Assembly (NCBI GenBank): GCA_905221605.1 | Contig: CAJNDS010000491.1 | Span: forward strand, 372,001 to 436,000 | Length of the DNA: 64,000 nt | Source of the DNA: Symbiodinium natans | Taxonomy: Eukaryota > Sar > Dinophyceae > Suessiales > Symbiodiniaceae | Direction of reading: 5' to 3' | Part shown: positions 12,121 through 24,540 of the stretch, piece after piece | Layout: the number at the start of each line of letters is the position of its first letter | Position numbering within the stretch: position 1 is the first letter of the stretch | Notes under the pieces: generated by a model | What the model saw: the letters and a program-made list of their open reading frames with translations, nothing else | What the model was told of the DNA's origin: nothing | The model's database searches: none | Translations under genes and position numbers: made by a program

Positions 12121-14018
12121 GCATAAGTACTCCTGACAGTGCAGACTCTGGCAACCTGCGGCCACTGCGCCACCCGGAGCCCTATAAGCCCGAGGCGGTG
12201 CGCCTCGTGGAGCGGCAGACGGGGACGGTGAACCGCTGCGATCAGGCCGAGGAGGCCAGGGGAGGATTTGTGGGCGGGGGGGACTTAGGGAATGTGAGGG
12301 TCAGGGTTTGGAGATGTTGGAGTTCGAGAGGACACTGGGGTACCATTGCAGGTTTCGGATTGATTTTCAGCCAAGGTCATGGACGATGCGCTCTATCGAG
12401 GCGGCCGAGAATGGTGGCTTATGCACCCCACTGCAGACACCGACACGCCCTACGTGCCACTGCACCTGGCCGAGCAGTTCATCGACTCTGAGGGGCTAAA
12501 GCCCCTGATGCAAGAGGGCCGCTGCACCCTGGGAGCCACGTCCGCACTCCTTTCCATTGCCTTGCTGGCCCTGAAAGCTAACTTGTTGGAGGGGCTTCCG
12601 GCCGGACCCGCGGCGGGAAGATCTCCAGAAGTTTTGGTGTCTGGAGAGGCGGAGGTCATGGTGAAGCTGTGGGAGGAGCGATCCCCGCAATTCCTGTATG
12701 ACTTGTTGACTAGCCGCTGGCGCATTCCAGAAGTCCTCGAGCAGATTGCGGGTCTGTGGCCGCGGCCTCCGCAGAAAGACCAGCCGTGGACTCCTCGCTT
12801 GTCCACGCGGCGTGTCCTGTTCCTTGGCGGAGGTGATACCACCTATCAGTGGGGATCATTCACGGTGCGCGGCAGGCAAATGGCTAGAGGCTTCCGCAAG
12901 CACGGCATCGATGCCAGAGCGTGGAACTGGCCTTGCAAGGAGTGGTGCAACATCCAAGAGACCTGGAGCCCAACCAGCATCGTTCATGTGAAGTTCCTTT
13001 GCTTGTGTGCGCTGCAAGGCTGGCAGCGTGCGGTCCATGTCTTTGACCCAGTAGACACATTCGATGTGTTGGACAATATCACAGCCGTCGATGTGACGCT
13101 TGTGCAGACATCCTTGGGCAAGAAAGATTTGGAGCAGCAGCCGGCCCTACGTCAACCACTGGCTTCTGGCCAGCTCACAGTGCACTGGCTTCCACACCAC
13201 CATCTGAATAAACACGAGCTGCGAGTGGACCCTTCGGCTGATGTCATCCGAGTAGGCGTGCACACGATACACTCGGACATTGAGTTGCGGCATGTGGTGG
13301 AGGAGGTCCTGGCTGCCTACTCCGCAGAAGCTGGGAGATTGGAGAGGCCTGAGTTCCTCCATCTGGATCCCATGCTGCTGTTCAGGTTCAACGAAGGCAG
13401 GCTCACAACGCCTCAGCACACAGATGCCGTGTATCAGCAGCTTGCCAAGTTGCAAATTGGCTTTGCCAAGCAGTCTGGCTGCCGCTCCGAGTGGTTTTTC
13501 TGTAGCCGGTGGAAGACCGGCCAGCGCCTTCTGAACCTAGGAGTGAGTGTTCTTGAAGATTTCTGTTTCCTTTTGGGGATCTCTGGTTCTATGCAGGTTT
13601 ACATGTAATTCGGCTATATTCCTCACATACACAAGGGGGCCACAATTTTTTTCAACACCTACCAGCATGTTCTTGTCTCACGTTGGGATGCCGTCCTAGG
13701 AACATGATGAGTGTGGGGACGCCCACCATCATCTGGGGCGACGCGCAGGGCTACCTCGATGTGGTGGAGGGGCTCTGGCCTCCGCGAAGTGATGGGATCC
13801 GAGAGATCGGGGACGGCGAGCTTTATCCGAAGGAGCTGATCATCGGCTCGGATGCAGATGTCCCACGGGCTCTCAGGGCACTTCTGAGCAATGCATCCCT
13901 GCGAGTGGAGGCATCCAACAAGGGCTTGAGGCTGGCCGAGCGCTTCCAGTTGGACCGGATCGTGGACCACTTGGATGGCATCCTCGTGGACGCCGAGATT
14001 CGCAAGTCCGCACAGTAA
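12121..14018 (+). CDS. Glycosyltransferase-like protein (GT-B fold), 3' exons
   Basis: Three exons are proposed: 12121-12261 (after CCTTGCAG), 12371-13532 (after GATTTTCAG) and 13700-14018 (stop TAA at 14016). The central exon carries a Rossmann-like start (RVLFLGGGDTTYQWGSF) followed by GRQMARGFRKHGIDARAW. The C-terminal half has KTGQRLLN at the end of the central exon, joined to MMSVGTPTIIWGDAQGYLD in the last exon. It ends with a helical tail (LRLAERFQLDRIVDHLDGIL). This resembles the C-terminal nucleotide-sugar-binding half of GT-B family 1/4 glycosyltransferases. The last intron must start with GA, because the GT donor 13 nt downstream puts stops into the next exon. No signal peptide or membrane helix was seen in these exons. 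Donor and substrate are unknown. The first exon is the least certain; its phase fits a GA-AG intron at 12262-12370. An ATG at 12379 would be an alternative start. Confidence 0.6.
13533..13699 (+). other. GA-AG intron in glycosyltransferase-like gene
   Basis: The intron is 167 nt, begins GAACCTAGG and ends CCGTCCTAG, followed by G. Splicing here restores the continuous frame KTGQRLLN to MMSVGTPTI. The tetranucleotide GAAC is present at both boundaries. Confidence 0.6.
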
Positions 14019-15086
14019 GCAGATGGTGACCTGGCGTCTTCACCTAAGGCCGGTCTTTCGTGGTCCTGCGTCTGATGTTGGAAGCTGCAAGTGTCGGCTG
14101 ACATGGCGGGCGCCACTTGCAACACGGAGTAGGCTCAAGCCTTCGCCGCAATCTGGGCTCCGGACGGTCTCCAAGCAACATGGCTGTGAATGCGACCCTC
14201 GATCGCAGACTCGGGTTCACCTTTACCTCGGCTTCTCCATGGCAACCTCCTGCAACTCCAAGTCACGAAGGTCCCTTGACTCTCAGGAGCCAAGAGGTCT
14301 CCGCAGCGGTCGTGGTGGCCAGAAAAGGCCCCAAGTGATTTGCAGAGGGGGAATCTCCCATCAGTGTGTGACCTTGCGGGAGTGATGCATGGATCCATGC
14401 GAACGACAGATACGGTTCGGGCTGGTTCATTGAAGTTACAGCAAAGCAGCGCGTTTCTGAGAGAGACATGGTGCGGCGAGAGAAAATGCGCACCCAGGGC
14501 TGCAAACCCCTCAAGTGGAGGATTCTCAGCTTTCCTTCCTCCGCTCCAGGGTTCAAAGTGCCCCACCAGTCCCGAACCCGAGTTGTATCAACGTGTGGCG
14601 CAGCCACCTTTAGCCTTCTAAGTTCACTTAAAGGGCCTTTAAGCCAATGTTGGCTATACTATTCATCCCATTGTTCGCAAGATGCTTCAATGCACCAAGC
14701 ACTGAAAGAGGAGTGGCCGACTCCACCCCCGACTTGCGCGATCAGGGCTGGCCCAGAGAGGACGCCGGGGCGAAGGGCTTTGGAGTGGCAAGAGTTGGAG
14801 GAGGAAGTGGTGGCCGAACTGGGATCCTGTTTGAGCTTGGGAGGCTTCGGGTTCAGGGTTTAGGGTTCAAGGGTCTTCGCTTGATTCGGGTCTGGAGAAG
14901 TGACTCAGTCACGGCTTCACTCGTGGGGCAGATCCCTCCCGAAGCACCTCCCGGTTTCCAACCTTAAAGGACCGAACCGCTAAACTCAAAATCCTAAAGC
15001 CCTAAACCCTAAGTCTCCACCCCTAACCTCGGAAGCCCCGCCCCCCCCCCCCCTCCCCAAAATCTTCTCTAAAGCCCCTAAAGAGC
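14019..15086. other. Unassigned, one weak exon
   Basis: Downstream flank of the glycosyltransferase-like gene. A plus-strand stretch at about 14775-14830 (RRALEWQELEEEVVAEL) has coiled-coil exon character but no verified splice sites. Confidence 0.3.
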
Positions 15087-15170
15087 CGCCTAGACCTAGA
15101 CCCGAAGCCGCTGGGCTGGGAGGATGAGATTCTCCTGTACCTGAAGCGGCACCCCGAGGCGCGAGGATGA
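15087..15170 (+). CDS. Candidate exon, unknown protein
   Basis: GC-ending codons spell LDLDPKPLGWEDEILLYLKR and continue HPEAR. A TTTAGGG/CCCTAAA-containing intron-like flank lies to the left. The sequence looks globular and protein-like, but I do not recognise it and cannot assign splice partners. Confidence 0.35.
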   Translation, partial: RLDLDPKPLGWEDEILLYLKRHPEARG

Positions 15171-17174
15171 AAGCCCGGAGAGCCCAATGGCACTGAAAAG
15201 GGGTTTGCTGAGTGCCTTGAGGGTTGCATGAAGGGAAAGATGTTGGGCCAATTTTAGGGTTGATCTCCTGTAATTGATTGAAAGATTTAGGGTTCAGGGC
15301 TGATATGCTGTAAGTGGAAGATATGCCATGCTTGAAGATACGAAGAGTGAAAGGTATGTTCCTTCGGGTGTGTTGGGCCTGCTAAGTAGCGTGGTTTGGG
15401 GTCTGGGGGCTAGCGTGGGCTTTCAAGGCTTCGGGTTCAACGCATGGGGCTTCACTTTTCGGTCCGCGTGATGAGTGCCAGAGTCCACAAGGGGGTTGAT
15501 CCAGAGTACAAGCCTTTTCCGATTATCTGAACTGGAATTGATTCTACTACAATGGAGACCGCTAAAAGGCCACGGAATCAGATCAACGTCCACAGGGTCG
15601 TGTGGGCCGTGGTGCGTTGGCCCTTGGGAACGTGTGGAGGCATGCTGACTTGGAAACCTGCCGACACCGGCGCTTCGCGATTTTTTCGTGTTCCCAGAAT
15701 CCCCACAAAGCAGCGGTTTCCAGCCGTGGGACTGTGGAAAAGCAGTTCGAAAGTGTATAATGAACCAATGTCAATGTCCACTTTGTTTATCCGTTCTATG
15801 ATAACTCTGACTCGTTACTGTTCTGTCTTGCAGCGCATTTGGGAGGGCTCCTAAGCTCCACTGCTGGCTGATGGTAGCTGCAGATCACAGGTCAGACATT
15901 GGGTGGCGCTGGATGACATGGACTTGGCGCCGGCGAGCTCGCCACACAGGCGCAAAAACCCAGAACCAGGGCTTCGAAGTTTCAGATCCAGGGCTTCGGG
16001 CTGCTGAGGGTATCTGGCGTTTGGAGGGTCGTGGTGGATCTTGGGTCTTGTCTTTTCCATCGTGGACAGTTTTAATGGGCTGAGATAGCTGGGGAAGGCA
16101 GCCTTAGGGAGTAGTGGGGGAGTAGTGAAGGGCCCTACTGTGTGCTGAAGAGGCGACTCATGAGCTCCCACTTCGTCAGGACCGACCCGGAGCCCCTTGG
16201 GCTCGCAGGGAGAGTCCGCTTGGCTGGGCCGACGTCCAGGGTACCCCAAATTTAGACCCTATGGCCTGAGGCTTAAGACTTCATGGTTGGAGGTTCATGA
16301 TCTAGTCTGACTAGGAGTTGTTGCAAAAGAAGGTCCCTTTCGGGGGTCGTTTTTTTTTTTCTGATAAGGGCTTCTGTTCTAAGTGGTCGTTTTGATGGGG
16401 GACCCCAATGTAGAAGAGGAGCCAACCTGCCTCCACCCCCCCGAGGCACGGCTTGAAAGAGCCCGGCGCTGCGAGAGCGTTGCGCCTGGTGCGAAACCCG
16501 CGTGGGGACGTGGAGGACAGGGGCAGACCCCCAGGGCCCAACCAAACACATCAGATGCTTTTGGGGTTGACTTGGGGCTGTGAGCTACTTATACTTTTTG
16601 AGTAGGTTGCAGGCGAAGGAAGAGACTTCTTCTAGGCACGGCGTGTTATCCTGGAGACCTACTTTGGCCAAGACCCCCCCAAAATCAGAAATGAAAAGGC
16701 GAACCAAGCTCGTGGCCAGGAGTCCCTGTCCAGAGCCCACACGCGCACCCGCTCGAAGCCCTTTATTCAGATCTGCGTCTGATCTCTTTTGCGGGCCAGG
16801 CCAAGGCGGGATTTGGCTGCGGTAGAAGGGGTTGGTGTGGGCTGCTTTCTTGTTTTTTCATACTCTGCTTTTGCCATACGGCTTCCGTGAAATGGAGGGG
16901 TTTACGAGGTTCCTGTGAGGGCTCCTGCAGTTTGGGAGTTTAGACAGACATGGGTTCAGGGTAGGTGCAACGAAGGATCAAGAAGCTTTGCACGGGGACT
17001 TGGTAGGGTTTCAGCCGAAGCTTGCTGGGAAATCATTTGGCGCCGAGTGTTGAGGAGCTTGTGTTACTCACAGGGTTCATCTCGAAAGGAGTCCTTCCAG
17101 TCCTGCAGCCCCATCTTCCCGCACGGCCGGGGGGTTTGTGATCTTATAAGGTTCTGATCATAGGGAGCTGAACT
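15171..17174. other. No supported gene
   Basis: Mixed-composition DNA. A partial copy of the palindromic dispersed repeat is visible at about 16236-16262 (GGGTACCCCAAATTTAGACC), with a related block near 16395. No exon is supported. Confidence 0.3.
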
Positions 17175-17310
17175 ATGGGGGTCTTGAAGTTCCCTGCGCA
17201 AAACGTCCTCCTTCTTGCTCAGGCTGGCCATGCCATCCACGAGTTGCTCTTCAACCACCGAGAGGGATGGGGGCAGCCAGTCCTCAGTCTTGCCACTTGC
17301 ATGGAAGGTC
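17175..17310 (-). CDS. Candidate minus-strand exon, unknown protein
   Basis: On the minus strand the frame reads KTEDWLPPSLSVVEEQLVDG, then MASLSKKEDVLRRELQ, with GC-ending codons. This is an amphipathic, protein-like peptide and the only good minus-strand exon in the left 18 kb. It marks a separate gene or a pseudogene fragment. No family assignment. Confidence 0.4.
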
Positions 17311-17760
17311 GCAGCATTCCCTGGCACGCCAGGTGATCGGAGTCGCAAGCGAGATGCACCCAAACGACCTTGTACCCGACTTAGCAACCCTAAACCGCCC
17401 TGAACCCCTAAAACCCTTTTGAACCCTAACGCCCAAACCCTAAACCAGGGTCAGGTGGCAAGGCGTGGAGGCAGAGACGTTGAGCGCTTTGCGCCGGGGG
17501 TTCCTTTTTCCTTGACCCCGTGGCGGCCTGGGGGGCACTTGCGCCCTCTTCGCCAAAGCAAGGCCTTTGAGCGGTCTGCCCCAGCTGTCAGGATAGTCCC
17601 CATCAGCCCTTCAAGCACTATCAGCCTTAAAAGCCCGATTATAAGCCCACAAGCCCTATGAGACCCGTAAGGCCTAGAAGGTTTTCGGCCGTCGCCCCAA
17701 AGCGTAGAGCAGCAACCATGCGTGAGGGGGGGCGGGGGCAGGCCACCAGCGCCGCGATGT

Positions 17761-18077
17761 TTTTGGGTTTAGGGTTTAGGGTTTAGGGTTTAGGGCCCGG
17801 GGGTGCCCAGGCGCCGTTTCGAATGCTTTAAAGCAGATTGGGCCCGTGGCCCTCTGCTTTGGGGGGACGCAGGCTCTTCAAGTTGTGGAGAGCCTGGAGC
17901 ATTCCTTGAAGGGGTTATCGGAGGGTTTAGGGTTTAGGGTTTAGGTTTAGGGTGTAGCCCGTTGCGGCCTTTTGCATCGAGGTTTCTGGACTTGAGACCC
18001 AAGGCGCCACTGAATACCCAGAGAGCCCAATACCCTTTACCTTATACTGCACAAGGGCCCCTATACTCCACAGTTCA

Positions 18078-18108
<31 letters not shown>

Positions 18109-19148
18109 AGCCCGGAACCTTTAGGGTTTATTTAGCATAGAATTTTTCTTTTCTCTTTAAACTACCTAATATAAATATTTTCAGAATAGCTGCTACCTAC
18201 GAGCCTTCGGGTATTCTCTACAACACAAAACCCAAGGATTAGAGCCTAGACTGAGGCTCTCCTTGTTTGAAGTCCACCCTAAACCTACTCTAGCCTTAGA
18301 CTCTAGCCACGCAGCGCGGTGAGCACAGCCGCTTTTAGCCTAAAGGAAACATAGGCTCATCACCCTAATCTTTATTCTATGGTTTAGGTTTTAAGGTTCA
18401 GAGTAGAACCTATAGCAGACAGTAAAGCAAATGCGCGTAGACAATGCCGTCAAGGAAATAAGTTTCCTCAGCCAAGGCGTGCTCCGGTAGGGCATCCTCA
18501 CTGGAGATCTGAATCCCGTAAGGTGGCGTCATGGTGGACATAAGAACCAAAGATCTCAGATCAAATGACTGCAGGAATCCTAAACCCTAAACTCTAAACC
18601 ATAAACCCTATACCCTTCATATATTGAGAAGCAAGCCAAAGAAGAGCTTCTCAAACATTTTTGCGCTGGCCGCATCAAGGTGTTTCCAGCCCCCTCATCA
18701 CATCACCTGGGTGAGGTGATTTGGATCTTCGGGCCTTCTTGAGGTAGGGTTTAGCGTTTAGTATTTGTTTCATAGAGCCTTAAGGGGTTTAAGGGTCGGT
18801 ATGCAACCCAGGGTCCCTTGATACTCCGCACTAGTCATTTAGGGTTTAGGTTTTAGGGTTTAGGGTTTAGGGCTTTACTTAGCTTGTGCTTTGTCAAGCT
18901 GAAACTCTAAGGCTGGAGCTGGAAACCCCTCGGCCGTAATTCAACCCCTAAATCCTCAGCTCTACACCATAAACCCTTAATCCTTAAACCCCTAAATCCG
19001 AAACCCTAGCCCTAAACCCGAAACCCTAAACCCTAAACCTCACACAGCCGCGGCACTTCTCCGAGCGCCGGCGGCGCAGGTGATACTCTCTGTTTCGCCT
19101 AGTTTGCTGACGAGGGAGCTTGCGCTTCGGGTTTAGGGTTTAGGGTCA
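17761..19148. repeat. Dispersed telomere-like repeats
   Basis: Short TTTAGGG runs at about 17763-17797, 17925-17956, 18838-18872 and 19130-19148, and CCCTAAA at 18577-18606 and 18995-19045. They are separated by unrelated sequence and by a (TC)n(TA)n microsatellite at 18071-18108. No gene is supported in this interval. Confidence 0.85.
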
Positions 19149-19466
19149 AGGAGACTTATGGGTCAACGCATTCAACTCGAGCAGCATCGTACTCCACAAG
19201 ACACCATTAAAAAAATGAGCCTCCACGGTGACTCCTGGAGCACTCGCCGCATCCTCCTGTCAATGATGAGTTCAGGGCGCTATGCGAGACAGCTTATGCC
19301 ATATGCTCCAGCGGTCCCTCGCAGCCAGAACAAGTTGACTGGTGTTTTGTTGGGCACCTTTGCGCATAAGCTTTGAACGCAAGACTTTCTCGCTCAGAAA
19401 ACTCATTTCGAGTCTCCGGCCGCAACTATTCCGCCAGCAGCAGCAGAGCCGTCCTGACAGAGTTTG

Positions 19467-20990
19467 CATAGGACTACTACTTTTCTGAGTTCTGATTAGT
19501 GTATCTGACAAGCCGATGCACATTGTAGCCGGTAGACGGATATGACTGCAGCTGAATCCGAGGTCACGACTTCTGAGTCGTTTTCCGCCTCGTAGTCAGC
19601 TGGTCCCTGACAAGGGTCAATGCTTCACTAGTTTTTGTTTTTTGTTGTTTGAGGCCCTGGCATCCTCCAGAGTGTTTCCCTCGTCCTGCAGCACTACTAT
19701 TTTTCTGAATTCAGGCACACTACGACTGCAACTGGAGCTTCGTTTATATCACGACTTCTGAGTTGCTTTCCAGCTCGAAGTCAGGTGGTCCCTGGCAGGG
19801 GTCAACGCTTAACCAGGTTTCTTTTGTTGTTGTTCGGGGCCTCGGCATCCTCGAAACTGTTCCTCTCGTCCTGAAGCACCACTATTCTTCAGAATTCTGA
19901 TTAGTATCTGACAAGCCTATCCACATTGTAGTCTGTGGACGGATATGACTGCAGCTGAATCCGAGGTCACGACTTCTGAGTCGTTTTCCTCCTCGTACGG
20001 CTGCGTGTCCTGCCACAAGTCGACGCTTGACCAATTTTCTTTCGTTGTTGTTTGAGGCCTTGGCATCCTCCAGAGTGTTTCCCTCGTCCTGCAGCGCTAC
20101 TATCTTTCAGAATTCAGGCACACTACGACTGCAACTGCAACTTCATTTTCTAAATCTGAGGTCACGACTTCTGAGTTGCTTTCCGGTTCGAAGTCAGGTG
20201 GTCCCTGACAAGGGTCAACGCTTAACCAGATTTCTTTTGTTGTTGTTTGGGGCCTCGGCATCCTCGAAACTGTTCATCTCGTCCTGAAGCGCCACTATTC
20301 TTCAGAATTCTGATTAGTGTATCTGACAAGCCGATGCACATTGTAGCCTGTAGACGGATATGACTGCAGCTGAATCCGAGGTCATGACTTCTGAGTCGTT
20401 TTCAGCCTCGTACGGCTGTGTGTCCTGCCAAAAGTCGATGCTTGACCAATTTTCTTTCGTTGTTGTTTGAGGCCTTGGCATCCTCCAGAGTGTTTCCCTC
20501 GTCCTGCAGCACTACTATTTTTCTGAATTCAGGCACACTACGACTGCAACTGGAGCTTCATTTTCTGAATCCGAGGTCACGACTTCTGAGTCGCTTTCCA
20601 GCTCGAAGTCAGGTGGTCCCTGACAGGGGTCAACGCTTAACCAGGTTTCTTTTGTTGTTGTTTGGGGCCTCGGCGTCCTCGAAACTGTTCCTCTCGTCCT
20701 GAAGCACCACTATTCTTCAGAATTCTGATTAGTATCTGACAAGCCTATCCACATTGTAGTCTGTGGACGGATATGACTGCAGCTGAATCCGGGGTCACGA
20801 CTTCTGAGTTGCCTTCCACCTCGTACGGCTGCGTGTCCTGCCAAAAGTCGATGCTTGGTCAGTTTTCTTTTTTTGTCTTGTTTACGCAGAACAGAGTCGA
20901 GTTTGAAGGCCTCCGCATACTCGGTTCTGCTTTGCTTTCTCTGGACCTCACGAGCTACTATTTTTCTGAATTCTGAGTGGTGTATCTAAG
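19467..20990. repeat. Tandem repeat, about 412-bp unit with diverged halves
   Basis: The block ACTATTCTTCAGAATTCTGA recurs at 19881, 20294 and 20709, with a variant at 19474, so the period is 407-415 bp. Each unit contains two related halves of about 205 bp. Both halves carry GAGGTCACGACTTCTGAGT, a TTCTTTTGTTGTTGTTTG tract and a CCTCGTCCTG block. A final partial copy reaches about 21030. On the minus strand part of the unit spells a recurrent NSEVVTSD-type peptide. Stops in each unit argue against one long coding repeat. Confidence 0.85.
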
Positions 20991-21505
20991 AAGCCGAGTC
21001 ACATTGTGGTCGGTGGACGGATACGCCTGCAGCTTCCTTTTCAAGAGCAAGAGAGCCTGAGCAAGGCATGCGTCGTTTAACGCATTTCATGTTTGTTTAT
21101 CTGAAAATACACACCGCTGTCTAAGTCCATGGCAGGTGGTGCATACGGTGGTGGTCTCGGACACAAAGCCTCACCGGTCGTTGTGGACAGGTGAGCTTTG
21201 GGCTGAGAGGACGCACGCATCTGGCGGTGAGCTTTGGGCTGGCCGGACGCACGCCTGTGGCTGCACCTCAACGGAGGAAATGTTTTGCTTAGCCAAGTGT
21301 GTCCATCAACGATCGAGTTCCAAACACGGGGAACTGGTCGCGGCTCAGGCCGCGCAAGACGGACCTCACGCGTCCCATAAACATGCTGACTGTCCTTTGT
21401 TCTGCGCTCGTGTTCGCCTATATACTGAGCTCGGTGCAGGCGGCCTGTACTGGACCCTGCTAGGCGACGCTTGCCCCTCAGACAAACGACTGAGCCTCTT
21501 CACGA

Positions 21506-21507
<2 letters not shown>

Positions 21508-21556
<49 letters not shown>
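21508..21556. repeat. TG microsatellite
   Basis: Uninterrupted TG dinucleotide run of roughly two dozen units. Confidence 0.95.
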
Positions 21557-21558
21557 GT

Positions 21559-21900
21559 GCTACGTTTGTCTTTCACCTGAGCCGAGAACTACCAAAGGCC
21601 TGGGTTTGGGCTTTCGCGCCCACGGTCCGGCCTGAGATCAACGGCCAAGCGTTTCTCATTTGTTGCAGGCGCTTCTTCCGTGCTTGGTGTATGTGTTGTG
21701 TTGCGCTACGCTTGTCTTTCCTTTATCTGAGTCGAGAACTACCAAAGGCCTGGGTTTGTGCTTTGCCGCCCACATTCGGGCCTGAGATCCACGGTCAAAC
21801 GTTTCTCATGTATTGCAGGCACTTCTTCTGCGCTTGCTTCTGCGAAATCTGAGCTGAAGACTTCCAAGGGCCTGGATTTCGGTCGCGGCGAGGCCCACGC
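21559..21900. repeat. Direct duplication, about 151 bp
   Basis: GAGAACTACCAAAGGCCTGG occurs at about 21583 and 21734. Each copy is followed by a related block ending GTTTCTCAT(T/G)T(G/A)TTGCAGGC. A third, more decayed copy (ACTTCCAAGGGCCTGGATTT) starts near 21857. Each copy contains a TTGCAGGC acceptor-like site, so a duplicated exon/intron unit is possible. Confidence 0.7.
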
Positions 21901-22189
21901 CGGTTGCAGCTCTCTGCTAGTCGCTGCACACATCGCGAGATAAGCCTCGGAGGTGGCTCACGATGGTTATTTGTTTGGTTTGTTGCTGAAAGCCTGTTGA
22001 AATTGGGCTGTGACGCGGTCTCGCGCCGCATGGAAAGTGCTCCAAGAGGGCACCTCCGCGTGATGAATTCATATACTGTTTTTGTTTCCTTCAGATGCCC
22101 GTAATAATATCGTGAGCGGTTCGCAGCACCTGTGGCTCCGTCATGGCTCACAGGCCCCTTCTACAGCCAGAGCCGAAACACACCTAAAC

Positions 22190-22875
22190 ATGCAGTGAGC
22201 AGTTCCTGCAGCCTTTGACTTGATGCTTCAGGTCGCTGCAAACTATAGCTTCTGTCGATAACCACTGCAGTTTCTAGCTTGATGCAGCACATGCAGTTGC
22301 ATTCTGATTTTTAAGCCCAACCATGTATTTGCTGTTTGCAGCACGCGCAAGTCCATTCTAATGCTCTCAACCCAACCATCACATTCAATCTTGCAGCATT
22401 TGCAAGTAGATTCTAAACCTCCCAAACCCTGTCACTGTCACTTGCTCTTGCAGCACATGCAAGTATGCGAGTGAGTCAGCGACGCACGACTGCCAGCACT
22501 GGGTGAGTACTTAGTAGTCATGCCGTCGGTATCTTCTAGTCTTTCCGGGGGCTCCGAGACATCGTTTCCCTTCAATTGCTGTTCAAGCTGGCCGCGCCCT
22601 TCGGGTTCCCGAAACGTCGTCATTCGAAGCAAAATGAGAAAGAAAAAAAGAGAAGGAGAAGTGCTCCTCTGACTCCACTCACTTCACATGACATAGATGC
22701 TAAAGCGGGCGCCGCCGACCAAGCATGGTTAACATTCAGCAATCTCTTGGGAAAAGGCACCTCCTGAAACTCTTGGCAGCCAGGAGCAGCATTCGCAAGT
22801 ACATTTGCCGGCAAGTCCATTCCAAACATCGAAATCATTTGCTCTTACAGCATTTGCAAGTACATTGTAAACCTT
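22190..22875. repeat. Spaced GCAGCAnnTGCAAGT repeat
   Basis: The motif TTGCAGCA(C/T)(A/T)TGCAAGT with following ATTCTAA-like bases recurs at intervals of about 60 bp between 22275 and 22465, and again near 22784-22865. It leads directly into the satellite that begins at about 22880. Confidence 0.6.
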
Positions 22876-22879
22876 AAAC

Positions 22880-24420
22880 CAGCGGCCTTCTGCCAGAGAC
22901 TGCAGGGACAGTAGCTTTAAGCCAGAGATTGCAGGGGCAGTAGCCTTTAGCCAGAGACTGCAGGGACAACGGCCTTAAGCGAGAGACTGCAGAGACAGTA
23001 GCCGGTACGCAGGGCAGCAGAGACAGCAGCCCTAAGCCAGAGACTGGGCAGTAGCCTTTAGCCAGAGACTGCAGGGACAGCAGCCTTAAGCCAGAGACTG
23101 CAGAGACAGTAGCCTGTAGCCAGAAACAGCCAGATTTCAGGGACAGCGGCCTTAAGCCAGAGACTGCAGAGACATTAGTCTGTAGGCAAAAACAGCAGCC
23201 CCAAGCCAGAGACTGCAGGAGCAGTAGCCTTTAGCCAGAGACTGCAGGGACAGCGGCCTGAAGCCAGAGACTGCAGAGACAGTAGCCTGTAGTCGTCAGA
23301 GACTGCAGGGACAGCAGCCTTAAGCCAGAGACTGAAGTAGCCTGTAGCCATAAACTGAGGCAGAAACTAGCTAGAGACTGCAGAGACAATAGCCTGTAGG
23401 CAGAAACTGGAGAGCAGCAGAGACAGCAGCCCTAAGCCAGAGACTAAGCAGCAGCCTTGAGCCAGAGACTGCAGTGACACCACTTTAAGCCAGAGACTGC
23501 AGAGACAGTAGCCTGTAGCCAGAAACTGCAGGGGCCGCGAAACAGCGAAACAACAGCCAGATTTCAGGGACAGCGGCCTTAAGCCAGAGACTGCAGAGAC
23601 AGTAGCCTGTAGTCGTCAGAGACTGCAGGGACAGCAGCCTTAAGCCAGAGACTAAAGTAGCCTGTAGCCATAAACTGAGGCAGAAACTACAGGGCAAGCA
23701 GCCTTAAGCTAGAGACTGCAGAGACAATAGCCTGTAGGCAGAAACTGGAGAGCAGCAGAGACAGCAGCCCTAAGCCAGAGACTAAGCAGCAGCCTTGAGC
23801 CAGAGACTGCAGTGACACCACTTTAAGCCAGAGACTGCAGAGACAGTAGCCTGTAGCCAGAAACTGCAGGGGCCGCGAGACAACAGCCAGATTTCAGGGA
23901 CAGCGGCCTTAAGCCAGAGACTGCAGAGACATTAGTCTGTAGCCAGCAGGGGCAGCAAAAACAGCAGCCTCAAGCCAGAGACTGCCGGAGCAGTAGCCTT
24001 TAGCCAGAGACTGCAGGGATAGCGGCCTGAAGCCAGACACTGCAGAGACAGTAGCCTGTAGTCGTCAGAGACTGCAGGGACAGAAGCCGTAAGCCAGAGA
24101 CTGAAGTAGCCTGTAGCCATAAACTGAGGCAGAAACTACAGGGAAAGCAGCCTGAAGCTAGAGACTGCAGAGACAGTAGCCTGTAGGCACAAACTGCAGA
24201 GCAGCAGAGACAGCAGCCCTAAGCCAGAGACTGCTGAGACAGTAGCTTTCAGCCAGAGATTGCAGAGGCATCAACCTTAAGCCAGAAACTGCCTTAAGCC
24301 AGAGACTGCAGTGACAGTAGCCTGTAGCCAGAGACTGCAGGGACAGCAGCCTTCAGCCACAATAGACTGTAGGGGATGTAGCATTAAGTCAGAGACTGCA
24401 GGGGCTGGAGCACCGCACCA
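22880..24420. repeat. Degenerate satellite, about 29-bp unit
   Basis: More than fifty degenerate units of the type CCAGAGACTGCAGGGACAGC plus AGCCTTAAG. Unit variants are arranged in a higher-order pattern. The block CAGAGACAATAGCCTGTAGG starts at 23381 and again at 23719 (338 bp apart), and the AGTCGTCAGAGACTG block recurs at about 320-450 bp. Repetitive Leu/Ser/Gln-rich peptides on the minus strand are by-products of the satellite. Confidence 0.9.
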
Positions 24421-24540
24421 GGTTAATGTCGTTGCTGACGTGAGCACAACTCTAAGCGTTGAGAACATAGAATTCGCATCATTCCTAAACCCTAAACCCA
24501 AGATGTCGCATGACAGGCTTGCTTTCATGGCAAGCTGACA

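Noticed and set aside
22880..24420. Long minus-strand Leu/Ser/Gln-rich open frames over the satellite
   Set aside because: They are produced by reading a degenerate 29-bp repeat; no stable unit frame and no protein character.
22880..24420. Possible CRISPR-like array
   Set aside because: Repeats are contiguous and degenerate without unique spacers, and the sequence is eukaryotic.
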